Origin: Acidobacteriota bacterium
GTDB taxonomy: Bacteria; Acidobacteriota; Blastocatellia; Pyrinomonadales; Pyrinomonadaceae
DNA length: 64,000 bases
Assembly: GCA_019639175.1 (NCBI GenBank)
Contig: JAHBSK010000007.1
Coordinates: 1-64,000, forward strand
Reading direction: 5' to 3'
Part shown: piece after piece, positions 54,201-62,177 of the stretch
Layout of the letters: every line of letters begins with the position of its first letter
Numbering within the stretch: position 1 is the first letter of the stretch
Notes under the pieces: generated by a model
Told to the model about the DNA's origin: nothing
Database searches by the model: none
Seen by the model: only the letters and a program-made list of their open reading frames with translations
Made by a program: the position numbers and the translations under genes

Positions 54201-55046
54201 GCCAAGATTTGTTTTTGCCGAGTCAAGACGGGATTCGGCGGCGCGCTGGCGCGTGCGAAATTTGGAGATACCGGCGGCTTCTTCTATCAGGTTACGGCGA
54301 TCCGCCGGCTTTGCCGAAAGAATTTGGCCGATGCGTCCCTGCTCGATTATCGCGTAGTGCGCTCCTGAAAGGCCGGTGCCGGAAAAAAGGTCCTGAATGT
54401 CGCGAAGGCGGCATGTTTTGCCGTTAAGCTGATATTCGCTTTCGCCGGAAAGATAAAGCCGCCGCGTAACGGACACCGCCTCGCCCGGAGCGAAATCCAA
54501 CGCAAAAGAACGCGGACGCCAGTGCCTTTTTGTCTTTATCGTCCTTTCAACGATCTGTGCGGAGCCGACTTGCGCCGCCTGTGCTTTTTCTTCGACAACG
54601 GCCTCTTCATCAACAACCGCCGGATCATCGCCGACGGCCTGATCTGAAACGGCAGCGACCGTTTCGGCCTCAGTATGCTCGGCCTCAAGAGCATCGACAT
54701 CGACGGCTTTTTCATCGATCTCGCTCAGGGCTTCGTCAATGTCCTCAAGCTCGGTGTCGTCAACGTCCAGCGTGTTCTCATCTCGGACAAGATGCAGCAC
54801 GACCTCGGCCATGCCCGATGGTTTGCGGTTCTTTGAACCCTGAAAGACGACGTCTTTCATTTCGGCACCGCGAAGCGATTTTGCACGCTGTTCGCCCAGC
54901 ACCCACGATATGGCGTCAGAGACATTGGACTTGCCGCAGCCGTTGGGGCCGACGACCGCGGTGATGCCGCTGCCGGTAAAAACTATCTCGGTGTAGTCCG
55001 CAAATGATTTGAAGCCTGTGATCTCAAGGCGCTGGAGCTTAAACAT
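51228..55046 (-). CDS. smc: chromosome segregation protein SMC
   Basis: A 1272-residue SMC ATPase that organises and separates chromosomes with ScpA and ScpB (not in this window). Walker A is GPNGCGKS (33-40). The C-terminal signature LLSGGEKAMTAIALVLA and Walker B FCLLDEVDAPLDEANV form the composite ATP site. Long coiled coils (about 240-580 and 740-1090) flank a hinge near 590-720. Unusually, residues about 90-170 of the head contain an acidic, alanine-rich insertion between the strand after ASK-like SKNRKPSGMAEVVLHLV and VSVTRRLYLSGESEYQ, absent from Bacillus SMC. Confidence 0.95.
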   Translation of the reverse strand: MFKLQRLEITGFKSFADYTEIVFTGSGITAVVGPNGCGKSNVSDAISWVLGEQRAKSLRGAEMKDVVFQGSKNRKPSGMAEVVLHLVRDENTLDVDDTELEDIDEALSEIDEKAVDVDALEAEHTEAETVAAVSDQAVGDDPAVVDEEAVVEEKAQAAQVGSAQIVERTIKTKRHWRPRSFALDFAPGEAVSVTRRLYLSGESEYQLNGKTCRLRDIQDLFSGTGLSGAHYAIIEQGRIGQILSAKPADRRNLIEEAAGISKFRTRQRAAESRLDSAKTNLGRISDIVSEIDKQANSLRRQAAKTRRYIALQEDFRVLLRKLFVAEGKHFSLLIEELGTQLESARTLERDLAEKVSAQEEVFRTATAAARSAEEALSAIRQKHADNELERDRTEREHRYQSQQIVELKARGERLVGDISAAEERLQLAASEHERLSEEEQKESSEADASRLILVEAEKHYNAKLDDVRRIEAEMDGRRSELMRHTAAVERFDEIARQLAFNLERMTERSNGLKNEAMRAEETYAEHVADAEKVGGELAAERERLDAYNTEKQQIVAAVSESREKLRTAEETFRAAQNEHSRTLNRLETLRELEEKRAVYAPQIQRIFGEQAAIGVRPIGVLADFISVSERAEKAVESVFGQYLQTVLVKDLADARKVSSWLRQNRIGRVSVLIAPNVKAASNGHENGVLPATIGDALGASPEMAGVLRRAFPREMAAVLVEELRDSVDADENKIVVGANGEMLVGGGLFISSRETDSGKDDSLLAFKRELSGLSKAEAMLAKDVAAAEQVVLRESEALSVVEEKAVDLQSLIIKVERHLLSLDLQEKNLKQDIERAERHRKVVADEIEQLAGEMTEVGRKIEEARESRRNAAEQSEGSQAELDRIAGELAAARERADMENSALNEKRTMAATSSERRRAVHSALKRIESEQKEVEMRIGVLKAELAATEQKIVELTGSVSEISERISGAGADLEREKAEVDAAIMAVTAEREAADTASGELGNLNRLAVEAMNERGAFEVRQAEATTHLRNIHENCAQELNTSLSELMKAEELPEDFQLEGSREHVESLRERLEGFGAINMLAVEELAEAEERLLFLTSQRQDIIESIASAEEALREIKERSRERFKNAFEAINANFSTFFQELFGGGRGEMTLLESEDILEAGIEVVAQPPGKRLQNILLLSGGEKAMTAIALVLAIFKYRPSPFCLLDEVDAPLDEANVGRFVDQIATMAEKTQFIVITHNKRTMEAARALYGVTMQEAGVSKVVSVKFE

Positions 55047-55222
55047 TCTATAGTGCTATATCCTCTGGGGTAGCACTATATTTTGGGGTATTTGGTATTT
55101 GAAGTCAACTGGAATATTGCGGTCTGTGGACTCATCCATTTGGCTTTGTCGTGAAACCTTATGACATTGACACGATATCAATTACAGAAGGCCAAAGACC
55201 AAAAAACGACGGCCTGACCGGA

Positions 55223-55981
55223 TCAGATCATCTCGCCGCCGATGTCGCGGAGGCCTTGTTTTTCGGCGCGTTCGTGGTCGAGTTCGGTGAGTATGTCCAG
55301 AAGGAAATTGGTGTTGGATGTGATGCTGATGACGACCGGAAATTCGGTGTCGGCATTGGAAAACTCAAAAGTGCCGCTGTTCACCTCTATCAGTTCACGA
55401 AAAGCCCCGACGCCGTTATGGCCGTTGCATTCGGCATCGACGATGCGGCCTTCGTTGAACGCCACGCTGCCGAGAATCGTGTCCGATTTTAACACCATCA
55501 ACCCTGTCATTTTTGCATTTTCAATGACCTGAACAGCGTCAAAAATGCTTACGAAACCAAGATTTCCGGCAAAAGTGACATCTGTACGGACGGTCTGCGG
55601 CGAACGGTCACGCGTTGCGGCAAAATCGGGACGCCGCGCGCGTCTGATGGCCTCAAGGCCCGGCGCAACCGAGATACGCGGGTCAAGCAGCTTCGCCTCC
55701 TGCAAACGGTCGTATGCCGTGTCAAATTCCTCACGCCCGATATAAAGCGTCACCAAAGCAAGGCATTGCTTGGCCGCCTCATTCAGATTCTTTTGCTTGA
55801 CGCAGACATCCCGCAATTTTTCGCGCAGAGAGATGGAACGCGGACTGCGTTCTATCGATTCGCGAAGTATCTGAAATGCCTTTTCGGGAGATGCGTATTT
55901 TACGAAAAGATCGGCGTCCAAAAGGACACTTTCTATTGAAACTTCACTGACAGGTAAATTGGGTTCAAGAACGGCGTTCAT
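55223..55981 (-). CDS. DUF4388 protein with helical-repeat N-terminus
   Basis: A 252-residue cytosolic protein. The N-terminal half (about 18-105) has TPR-like helices (ASPEKAFQILRESIERSPRS, NEAAKQCLALVTLYIGREEF). The C-terminal half is a DUF4388 domain (GNLGFVSIFDAVQVIENAKM, then TGLMVLKS and AFNEGRIVDAEC), a fold often found in bacterial signalling proteins. It precedes smc on the same strand with 176 bases between. Partner unknown. Confidence 0.8.
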   Translation of the reverse strand: MNAVLEPNLPVSEVSIESVLLDADLFVKYASPEKAFQILRESIERSPRSISLREKLRDVCVKQKNLNEAAKQCLALVTLYIGREEFDTAYDRLQEAKLLDPRISVAPGLEAIRRARRPDFAATRDRSPQTVRTDVTFAGNLGFVSIFDAVQVIENAKMTGLMVLKSDTILGSVAFNEGRIVDAECNGHNGVGAFRELIEVNSGTFEFSNADTEFPVVISITSNTNFLLDILTELDHERAEKQGLRDIGGEMI

Positions 55982-56069
55982 AGCCTACATTGTATAAAAA
56001 TGTTCAACAATCACACAATACCATTTTTTCTTCAGTTTCCGCATTCTTTTTTGAAAACGCCATTCAATG

Positions 56070-56100
56070 AAAAAAAGGCGATCCCGAAAGACCGCCCTTT
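56070..56100 (-). terminator. rho-independent terminator of the TonB receptor gene
   Basis: On the minus strand AAAGGGCGGTC pairs with GATCGCCTTTT (two G-T pairs) around loop TTTCGG and runs into T residues. It lies about 25 bases after the receptor stop codon. Confidence 0.8.
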
Positions 56101-56122
56101 ATCATAAGTTCCTGCCAAGCGA

Positions 56123-59100
56123 TCAGAAGTTGAATCTGAGGCCAAAGCGCATATCCCGCTGGCGGTATGTGCGTGTCGGAACAAGAAAGTTTCGACGAGC
56201 CAGCAATTGGGCCTGCGTCGGACTGTCACCCGTGCCGATAAAGTCAATGAACTCAGCACCAAAGCTGAATACAGCCATGTTCAGAATGTTTCCAAACTGC
56301 ACCGTGGGACGCAGCCGCATCCGTTCGCCAAAGCGAAATTCGCGTGTCACGCCAAGGTCAAAAATATATTGGCTCGGCCCGATGCCCGCATTGCGCGGAA
56401 TGTTTCCGCTGCGTGCCCCAATGGGCTGGAGGGAAAACTTTGCCAACAGGGCCGTAGGTTCCTGAGCCTGTCCGGGACGTCGCCATTTCAATTCACTGAG
56501 GTCGCCGCTGAACAGCACACGGTCGGTACTCTGGTTATTCAGGTTACGGTCTATTCCATAGCCAAGGTTAAAAACGCTCGCACTGCCGTAACGAAAAACC
56601 GGAGAGAAACGCAGTTTGCCCATCCATCGCGGCGTGTCAAAAGTTCCGCTCAATGCAAACCGATGCAGTCTGTCCTGTCTGGCACGCGCCCATTCGCGGC
56701 CAAAATCGTCATTCACCTCGGCGTTGGATGTGTTATTAAGCCCATCGTCCATTGTCCGCGAAAGTGTATAGGCTGACCGCATCGAAAACCCAAATCCCTT
56801 GCCGATGCTCCGATACCGACGGCGGAACTCTATTACCACTCCATGATAAAAAGCCTTGCCAAGCGAAGCGACACGTTCCATCGCATCGACCTCAGGAACC
56901 GGACGAAGATGCCGCAGCGCCTCACGGGCTATGCCTATGGCGCCGCCATGGGTATTTGTCGAGACACCATCCGAGGCATTTGTATTGGGAACGGCGGTCG
57001 AGGTATTGAACGTATTCAGATTTATCCAGCAGACAACGTTGACTGTCGTGCCGCAGGTACCTGTCTGTGTGGATGGATTTGTCGAGATGCCGCTGGGATC
57101 ATTCGACGGCCCAAGGTAGAACTGGTAGGTGCGGGTAGTTCCGTTAAAATTCGTGAAAACGAACGGATTGTCCAGTAAATAATCGACAAATTCGTCGTAT
57201 CCCGACGGCAAAACCGGAAGGTTTGAATTGTATTCACGCCATAAGTGAGCCGTCTTGTTCCAGGAATAGTTCACTTCAAAAACCCAATTTTTGGCCACTT
57301 CGCGCTCATAACCGACATTGAACTGGTAGCTTTCAGGTATCTTGAGTCCCGGTTCGACCGTCCTGAGCGGAATGCCTCCAAGCGTTGCATTCTCGGCAAA
57401 ACCAAGATTTGGAGAACAGGGGCCGGAACCACACGTGGTTGAGGAGATCGCGGTCCTCAGATCCTCTATCGTTGCATAACCTTCCGGAAAATGCTGTGTG
57501 ATCGTCGCCAGTATGTTGTTGCGCCAATTTCCGGATGTTGGGATGGTGTTCGTATCAAATGCGACCATTCCGCCGCGTCGATTCTGGATAAACTCTCCTA
57601 CCGTGCGAAGGAGTACACGGTTGTAAAATATACCGGCTCCGAACCGTATCACATCGCGGCCCTTTTTCGTCGGATCCCACGCGATGCCAAGCCGCGGGCC
57701 AAAATTGTTATTATCGCTGACGGCATTTTCCTTTTCATACCGAACGCCCATCGTCACCGACAGATTTGGTTTTACACGCCATTCGTCATTAACAAAAAAG
57801 CCCCAATATGTGTTGGTCACATCGGTCCTCGTCCCAAAGTTTTGACGAAAACGCGTGACCACGTTATTGGAGTAGTTAAGCACATTGTTAAAATTGAAAG
57901 TGCCGGTCCCGTCGGCCAGATTATTTGCCTTGGAATCGACATACTGGACATCAGCCCCAAATTTTAGACTGTGGCTGCCGGTTATGTAGGTCAGAGAATC
58001 CTGAACCTGTATGCGGCTTTCATCGCGGTTATCGGCAAACCCGATATTGGAACTCGCCGAAGAGTTGCCCGATATAAGGGTTTGGACACTGTTCGTTATC
58101 GGGTTTCTGTAGCCGATAAGAACAACGGATTCACCGGGATTGTCCGTCTGAAAACTCGGACGGTAGCTCGACCATTGAAAACGGGCCTGATTGACGACCG
58201 AGGGGCCGAAAACGTGGTTATTCGTGACGTTGATCGCTTCAGTCTCGATATTGCGGGCTTGCAGGGCTTCCTCAAGACGCGTGGTCGATGCACCGCGTGT
58301 TCGGCGATTGGTTCGCCTGCCAAACTGAAAACCAACCGTCAGGTTGTTGTTCCCGGTGATCTTATGGTCAACCTTTGCGGAAACAATATGTCCGGTGTTC
58401 GGCGTGGCATACTGAAGCGTATAGTGGCCTATCTCGCCGCCGGTGGTACACGGCGGAGGCGGGCTTCCGGGTTGATCACAGAATGTTCCCGAACCATTTG
58501 GCGCCGGCAGGTCAAAACGCGGATTGGGAATGATCGGGATGAATGTATCAATCAGCGTCGTATCGTTTAGCTGCTGAAGTTCATAGGAAAGGGAGAAAAA
58601 AGTCTTGTTCTTTCCATTATAGAAAGGAAACTGGATCGGCCCGCTGAAGGTCACACCCGGATTTATATCCTCCATCGGAAGCCTTTCGATGCCTCGGCTG
58701 TTGTTGTACCAGGTGTTCGCATTGAACTTGGCATTTTTATAGAACATGTACGCCTGAAGACGGTAACGGTTCGTACCGGAGCGCGTTCTGATGTTGACGC
58801 GTCCGCCAGAAGCACGGCCATACTCGGCAGAAAATTGGTTTCGGATCACCTGGACCTCAGCGACAGCTTCGATCGACGGCTGAAACCGGTCGCGTGCCGC
58901 TCGGTCGTCGTTATTGTCCATGCCGTCGATGGTAATGTTATTCGAATAAGATGCTCCGCCCGAAAGCGAGAAATTGCCCTGTTCAAAAGGCGCTCCTCTC
59001 GGGTCGGCATTTCTGTCATCGGCAAGATCGCTTGTAGAAAGGGCTTCTTCGGAAACGCCGCCGAGCGTCATTACCAGATCCAGAGGATTGCGAAGGTTAT

Positions 59101-59560
59101 TCGGCAGTTCTTCGATCTCGCGTTCGCTCAGGGTCGATCCGACAATGACGCGAGTGGTGTCTATCGCCGGAGCGTCGTCATCGTCAACCGTGACGGTTGC
59201 TTCGGCCTGGACGTCAGCGGGTGAGAGCTGCATGTCCAGCTGGAGGTTCTGGCCTGAGACGGTGACAAGGTCGATGCGTTCTTTTGCACCGAAGCCCTGC
59301 GCCTCGAACCGGATAGTGTATGTTCCCGGCGGCAGTTCGATAAGCTGGTAACGGCCGGATGCGTTGGTCGTCACCGAACGCGAAAGGCCGGTCTGAACCT
59401 GTTTTGCCGTAACGGTCGCACCTGGAACGGCCTCGCCGTTCGTGTCCGTCACACGTCCTGAAATACCCACATCGTCCAGATCCTGGGCCACGGCTGACAC
59501 CGCCAAGACCGCGCACAATACGGCTAATGACAAAATGCTCCTAAATAGAGAGACCTTCAT
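56123..59560 (-). CDS. Oar-like TonB-dependent outer-membrane protein
   Basis: A 1145-residue outer-membrane beta-barrel. Order: signal peptide (1-25), an N-terminal carboxypeptidase regulatory-like domain (about 30-115, GISGRVTDTNGEAVPGATVT and NASGRYQLIELPPGTYTIRF), an acidic Asp-rich linker, a plug region (about 150-260, ITIDGMDNNDDRAARDRFQP) and the barrel, ending with Phe in MRFGLRFNF. Such Oar-type proteins are numerous in Acidobacteriota and are thought to import polymers or large solutes with TonB; the ligand is unknown. It stands alone, flanked by long gaps. Confidence 0.9.
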   Translation of the reverse strand: MKVSLFRSILSLAVLCAVLAVSAVAQDLDDVGISGRVTDTNGEAVPGATVTAKQVQTGLSRSVTTNASGRYQLIELPPGTYTIRFEAQGFGAKERIDLVTVSGQNLQLDMQLSPADVQAEATVTVDDDDAPAIDTTRVIVGSTLSEREIEELPNNLRNPLDLVMTLGGVSEEALSTSDLADDRNADPRGAPFEQGNFSLSGGASYSNNITIDGMDNNDDRAARDRFQPSIEAVAEVQVIRNQFSAEYGRASGGRVNIRTRSGTNRYRLQAYMFYKNAKFNANTWYNNSRGIERLPMEDINPGVTFSGPIQFPFYNGKNKTFFSLSYELQQLNDTTLIDTFIPIIPNPRFDLPAPNGSGTFCDQPGSPPPPCTTGGEIGHYTLQYATPNTGHIVSAKVDHKITGNNNLTVGFQFGRRTNRRTRGASTTRLEEALQARNIETEAINVTNNHVFGPSVVNQARFQWSSYRPSFQTDNPGESVVLIGYRNPITNSVQTLISGNSSASSNIGFADNRDESRIQVQDSLTYITGSHSLKFGADVQYVDSKANNLADGTGTFNFNNVLNYSNNVVTRFRQNFGTRTDVTNTYWGFFVNDEWRVKPNLSVTMGVRYEKENAVSDNNNFGPRLGIAWDPTKKGRDVIRFGAGIFYNRVLLRTVGEFIQNRRGGMVAFDTNTIPTSGNWRNNILATITQHFPEGYATIEDLRTAISSTTCGSGPCSPNLGFAENATLGGIPLRTVEPGLKIPESYQFNVGYEREVAKNWVFEVNYSWNKTAHLWREYNSNLPVLPSGYDEFVDYLLDNPFVFTNFNGTTRTYQFYLGPSNDPSGISTNPSTQTGTCGTTVNVVCWINLNTFNTSTAVPNTNASDGVSTNTHGGAIGIAREALRHLRPVPEVDAMERVASLGKAFYHGVVIEFRRRYRSIGKGFGFSMRSAYTLSRTMDDGLNNTSNAEVNDDFGREWARARQDRLHRFALSGTFDTPRWMGKLRFSPVFRYGSASVFNLGYGIDRNLNNQSTDRVLFSGDLSELKWRRPGQAQEPTALLAKFSLQPIGARSGNIPRNAGIGPSQYIFDLGVTREFRFGERMRLRPTVQFGNILNMAVFSFGAEFIDFIGTGDSPTQAQLLARRNFLVPTRTYRQRDMRFGLRFNF

Positions 59561-59878
59561 CTACCTTCTCCTAAAAAATCAAGTTTTTTCTAATATCTTT
59601 ATAAGATGTCCTTTTGTATAGATTATTTTTGCCCAAACAGGCGGGAATGTAAAGTAAATTTGCTCTAAACCGGATCACGCTGTATAAGTTTTCTTCTTAT
59701 TTCTTCCTTTGTGTAACACAGTGCCTTTCCGTCTCAGCGGCATAGAACAGCCACAAAGTCACAAAGGCTCCGAGTCAGTAAAGAAGAATAAGCACAAGAT
59801 CAATATCACTTCCCTGACGCTTTATGTGGATTTAAATTACAGTCGGAAAAACAGAAAGGGCGGGCTGGGATGAGAAAG
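59561..59878. other. intergenic region upstream of TonB receptor
   Basis: About 318 bases with no gene. It contains the second copy of the 30-base direct repeat (59688-59717) and degenerate CTTTGTG-type hairpin remnants (about 59708-59770). It should also hold the promoter of the TonB receptor, but no clear sigma factor element was identified by eye. Confidence 0.45.
59688..59717. repeat. 30-base direct repeat (copy 2)
   Basis: Matches 49989-50018 except for one base. Here it is followed by a weak inverted repeat containing TTTGTGTAAC and CACAAAG, suggesting both copies are ends of one dispersed repeat family in this genome. Confidence 0.55.
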
Positions 59879-60280
59879 TTATTCCTCGTCGATGTGAAAC
59901 TCGGTCACACGCATCCGCCGCAGACGCGAAACGGGAATGAGAGCGTCGGTCTTTGTAACACTCTCGGCACTTGAGGAAAATTCGGCGGCGTGATCGCGCA
60001 CATAGTCAAAAAAGCGTTCAAATTCACGCTGCATCGCGTCCATTTTTTCACGCATATTCAGGATTATCTCGACACCGGCAAGGTTTACGCCAAGGTCACG
60101 CGTCAGCGCCAAGATGACCTCAAGCCGCTCAAGGTCGCTGTCCTCATAAAGGCGCGTGTTGCCCTCAGACCGCGACGGTTTCAGAAGGCCCTCGCGTTCA
60201 TACATTCTCAGCGTCTGCGGATGGATGTCATAAAGCTCCGCCACGGCACTGATCGTATATGTCTTTACACGCTTCTTCAT
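59879..60280 (-). CDS. hspR: HspR-like MerR family heat-shock regulator
   Basis: About 133 residues. The N-terminal MerR winged helix reads YTISAVAELYDIHPQTLRMY and EREGLLKPSRSEGNTRLYED, as in HspR repressors that bind the HAIR operator CTTGAGT-N7-ACTCAAG. The C-terminal half is a coiled coil that in HspR contacts DnaK. The ATG at 60280 is used; a GTG at 60292 is possible. It is the last gene of the dnaK cluster, so it likely represses its own operon. No complete HAIR motif was seen in the window. Confidence 0.85.
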   Translation of the reverse strand: MKKRVKTYTISAVAELYDIHPQTLRMYEREGLLKPSRSEGNTRLYEDSDLERLEVILALTRDLGVNLAGVEIILNMREKMDAMQREFERFFDYVRDHAAEFSSSAESVTKTDALIPVSRLRRMRVTEFHIDEE

Positions 60281-60289
60281 CTTTTCTTT

Positions 60290-60405
60290 CACCGCATAGA
60301 CGCTGAGACGCTGAGTGGATAAAAAGGCTGCTATGACCTATATCCAGTCAAGTACCTCATATCAAAGTTCTATAAAACTTCACTGCGTCTTTGTGTCTCT
60401 GCGGT
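60290..60405. repeat. imperfect inverted repeat between dnaJ and hspR
   Basis: Left arm CACCGCATAGACGCTGAGAC (from 60290) and right arm ending TCTCTGCGGT (to 60405) are largely complementary, spaced by roughly 60 bases. It resembles the hairpins at 27005 and 30427 in theme and position, between genes of one strand. It may affect read-through from dnaJ to hspR. Confidence 0.5.
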
Positions 60406-60411
60406 AAATAA

Positions 60412-61587
60412 CTACTCCAATCCCATTACCTTTCGCGGATTTTCGGGATTCAGTTTCTCAAACTGACGCAGAACCTCTTTTGTCTCCTCAGATATTATGC
60501 GTGGGAGCGTTATCTTGACCTCAACGAACTGGTCGCCGCGAAGCTTCGGATTTCTCAATGACGGAAATCCGCGTTCCCTGAGGCGAAATTTCTGGCCAGA
60601 TTCCGTTCCGGACGGGATCTTTAGCTGAGCTTTACCTTCCACGGTCGGCACCTCGATCCGCGAACCCAATGCCGCTTCCGAAACCGATATCGGAACCGTC
60701 ACATAAACGTTATCGCCCTTTCTGGTCAGGAACGGATGCTTGCCGACATTGGTCAAAATGAACAGATCGCCCGGCTCGGCCCCAAGCCGTCCGCCGTGGC
60801 CTTTTTTAGGAACGCGGACGCGCGAACCGGTATCAACACCCGCCGGTATCTTTATCTTTACCTGCTCGGTCTTTGGCGTTGTCCCCTTGCCGTTGCAGAG
60901 CGAGCATGGCGTTCGCCTGCGGCCCGTTCCGCCACAGTCAGTGCATTCCTGAGAAAACTGAAGGCGTCCGCCGGAACGCATAACCTGTCCGGTTCCCTTA
61001 CAGGTGGTGCATTGAACGATCGGGCCGCCCGTGTCGCCGGCGCCGTTACAGCGCGAGCATTGTTCGGAACGGTTGACCGTGATGTTGGTCGTAAGGCCGG
61101 TGAATGCCTCCTCAAAGCTCAGGGCAAGCGGTATCTCGATATCGCGACCCTTTTTCGGCATTGCCCTCGGCGGTTCGGGCTGCGGCCTGGCTCCGGCTCC
61201 GGAACTGCCTCCGCCGCCGAAAAGATCCGAAAAAATATCGCGAAAGCTCGACCCTGATGACGACGAGGAAGAGCCTGAATCCCACGAAAAACCGGAGAAA
61301 TCAAACCCCGGCGAACCCGCGCCGCCCGACGCGCCGGAAGCAAAAGGCGAATCGGCGTCAAGATTGTCGTGGTAATAGCCAAACCGGTCAAAGGTCTTGC
61401 GCTTTTTCTCGTCAGAGAGAATGTCGTAAGCCTCCTGAACCTCCTTGAACTTGTCCTCTGCGACCTTGTCGTTCGGATTCACGTCAGGATGGTGTTTGCG
61501 CGCCAGCTTTCGATACGCCTTTTTTATTTCGTCGGCCTTCGCGTCCTTGTTTACACCCAGTATTTTGTAATAATCCTTTTTTGCCAC
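60412..61587 (-). CDS. dnaJ: chaperone protein DnaJ
   Basis: A 391-residue Hsp40 that delivers substrates to DnaK and stimulates its ATPase. The J-domain (about 4-70) has His33-Pro34-Asp35. A Gly/Phe/Ser-rich linker follows, then a cysteine-rich zinc domain with four CxxCxGxG repeats ([32 protein letters not shown]) and the C-terminal substrate domain. Start codon is GTG, directly after the TAA of the mazF-like gene. Long serine run in the linker ([11 protein letters not shown]) is unusual. Length is normal. Confidence 0.95.
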   Translation of the reverse strand: MAKKDYYKILGVNKDAKADEIKKAYRKLARKHHPDVNPNDKVAEDKFKEVQEAYDILSDEKKRKTFDRFGYYHDNLDADSPFASGASGGAGSPGFDFSGFSWDSGSSSSSSGSSFRDIFSDLFGGGGSSGAGARPQPEPPRAMPKKGRDIEIPLALSFEEAFTGLTTNITVNRSEQCSRCNGAGDTGGPIVQCTTCKGTGQVMRSGGRLQFSQECTDCGGTGRRRTPCSLCNGKGTTPKTEQVKIKIPAGVDTGSRVRVPKKGHGGRLGAEPGDLFILTNVGKHPFLTRKGDNVYVTVPISVSEAALGSRIEVPTVEGKAQLKIPSGTESGQKFRLRERGFPSLRNPKLRGDQFVEVKITLPRIISEETKEVLRQFEKLNPENPRKVMGLE

Positions 61588-61905
61588 TTATTTTTCGAAG
61601 CCGAACGCGTATTTGATCGCTTCAAATACCTCATTCATTCTTATTTCTGACAGATGAGCCACAGGCTTGCTAAGTTTTTCTTTTTGAACCGTCTGTATAT
61701 TGTCTAGATTTATCGCTCACTCGTGACTCATCCCGTCGGTTTCGTCAATCCATACCTCACTCGGGATGTTTCTTAATGTGGTTGTGATCGGAGCTACAGT
61801 GACCCAAGTCAACTCAGAAACCGCCTTGCTGCGCGTCAGGATCAAAACAGGACGTCTTTTATCCGGAGATTTGAAAGTGTGTAGGCAAATATCCCCCTGA
61901 ATCAT
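61588..61905 (-). pseudogene. MazF/PemK toxin with in-frame TGA
   Basis: The full reading is 105 residues with codon 63 (61719-61717) a TGA. Before it: MIQGDICLHTFKSPDKRRPV, ILTRSKAVSELTWVTVAPIT, then TTLRNIPSEVWIDETDGMSHE. After it: AINLDNIQTVQKEKLSKPVA, then HLSEIRMNEVFEAIKYAFGF. MazF homologues usually have Cys where the TGA falls, so a single Cys-to-stop change is the simplest reading. No selenocysteine-type hairpin is visible just downstream. The ATG overlaps the antitoxin stop (ATGA) and GGGAG lies upstream. Its final TAA abuts dnaJ. Confidence 0.75.
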
Positions 61906-62117
61906 ACCTGCTCCCAAAATTTCTCCATCTGCTCGTCCTCAATATAAAATTCGTCCGGTTCGACGGGATATGTTCCGTACGCTACGGCATACTGCCTGGC
62001 CACAAGATCCTCTTCAATGAGTCTGCGAAAATATTCATTTCGATCAATGTGCAATCTTCCAACCACAGCATCCACCTTAGACATCAGGGCCTCATCTATT
62101 TTTATTTGTACGGTCAT
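61902..62117 (-). CDS. ribbon-helix-helix antitoxin of the MazF pair
   Basis: A 71-residue protein with N-terminal strand TVQIKIDEALMSKVDAVVGR followed by the RHH helix LHIDRNEYFRRLIEED, the DNA-binding pattern of MazE-like antitoxins, and an acidic C-terminal tail that would cap MazF. Its stop overlaps the toxin start by four bases. The pair is inserted between dnaK and dnaJ, where grpE is more often found. Confidence 0.8.
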   Translation of the reverse strand: MTVQIKIDEALMSKVDAVVGRLHIDRNEYFRRLIEEDLVARQYAVAYGTYPVEPDEFYIEDEQMEKFWEQV

Positions 62118-62128
62118 AACTATTGAGT

Positions 62129-62162
62129 GAATGAGCGGCTATTTTGATCTAACCGCTCATTC
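62129..62162. promoter_or_regulatory. perfect stem-loop after dnaK
   Basis: GAATGAGCGG (62129-62138) pairs perfectly with CCGCTCATTC (62153-62162). It lies within the 60-base gap downstream of dnaK and before the toxin-antitoxin genes. It lacks a T-run on the dnaK strand, so it may be an attenuator or mRNA-processing hairpin. Confidence 0.65.
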
Positions 62163-62177
62163 TTTATACCACATCGG

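Noticed and set aside
61588..61905. mazF TGA as a selenocysteine codon
   Set aside because: No stable hairpin follows the TGA within the usual distance, and MazF selenoproteins are not known; a nonsense change is simpler.
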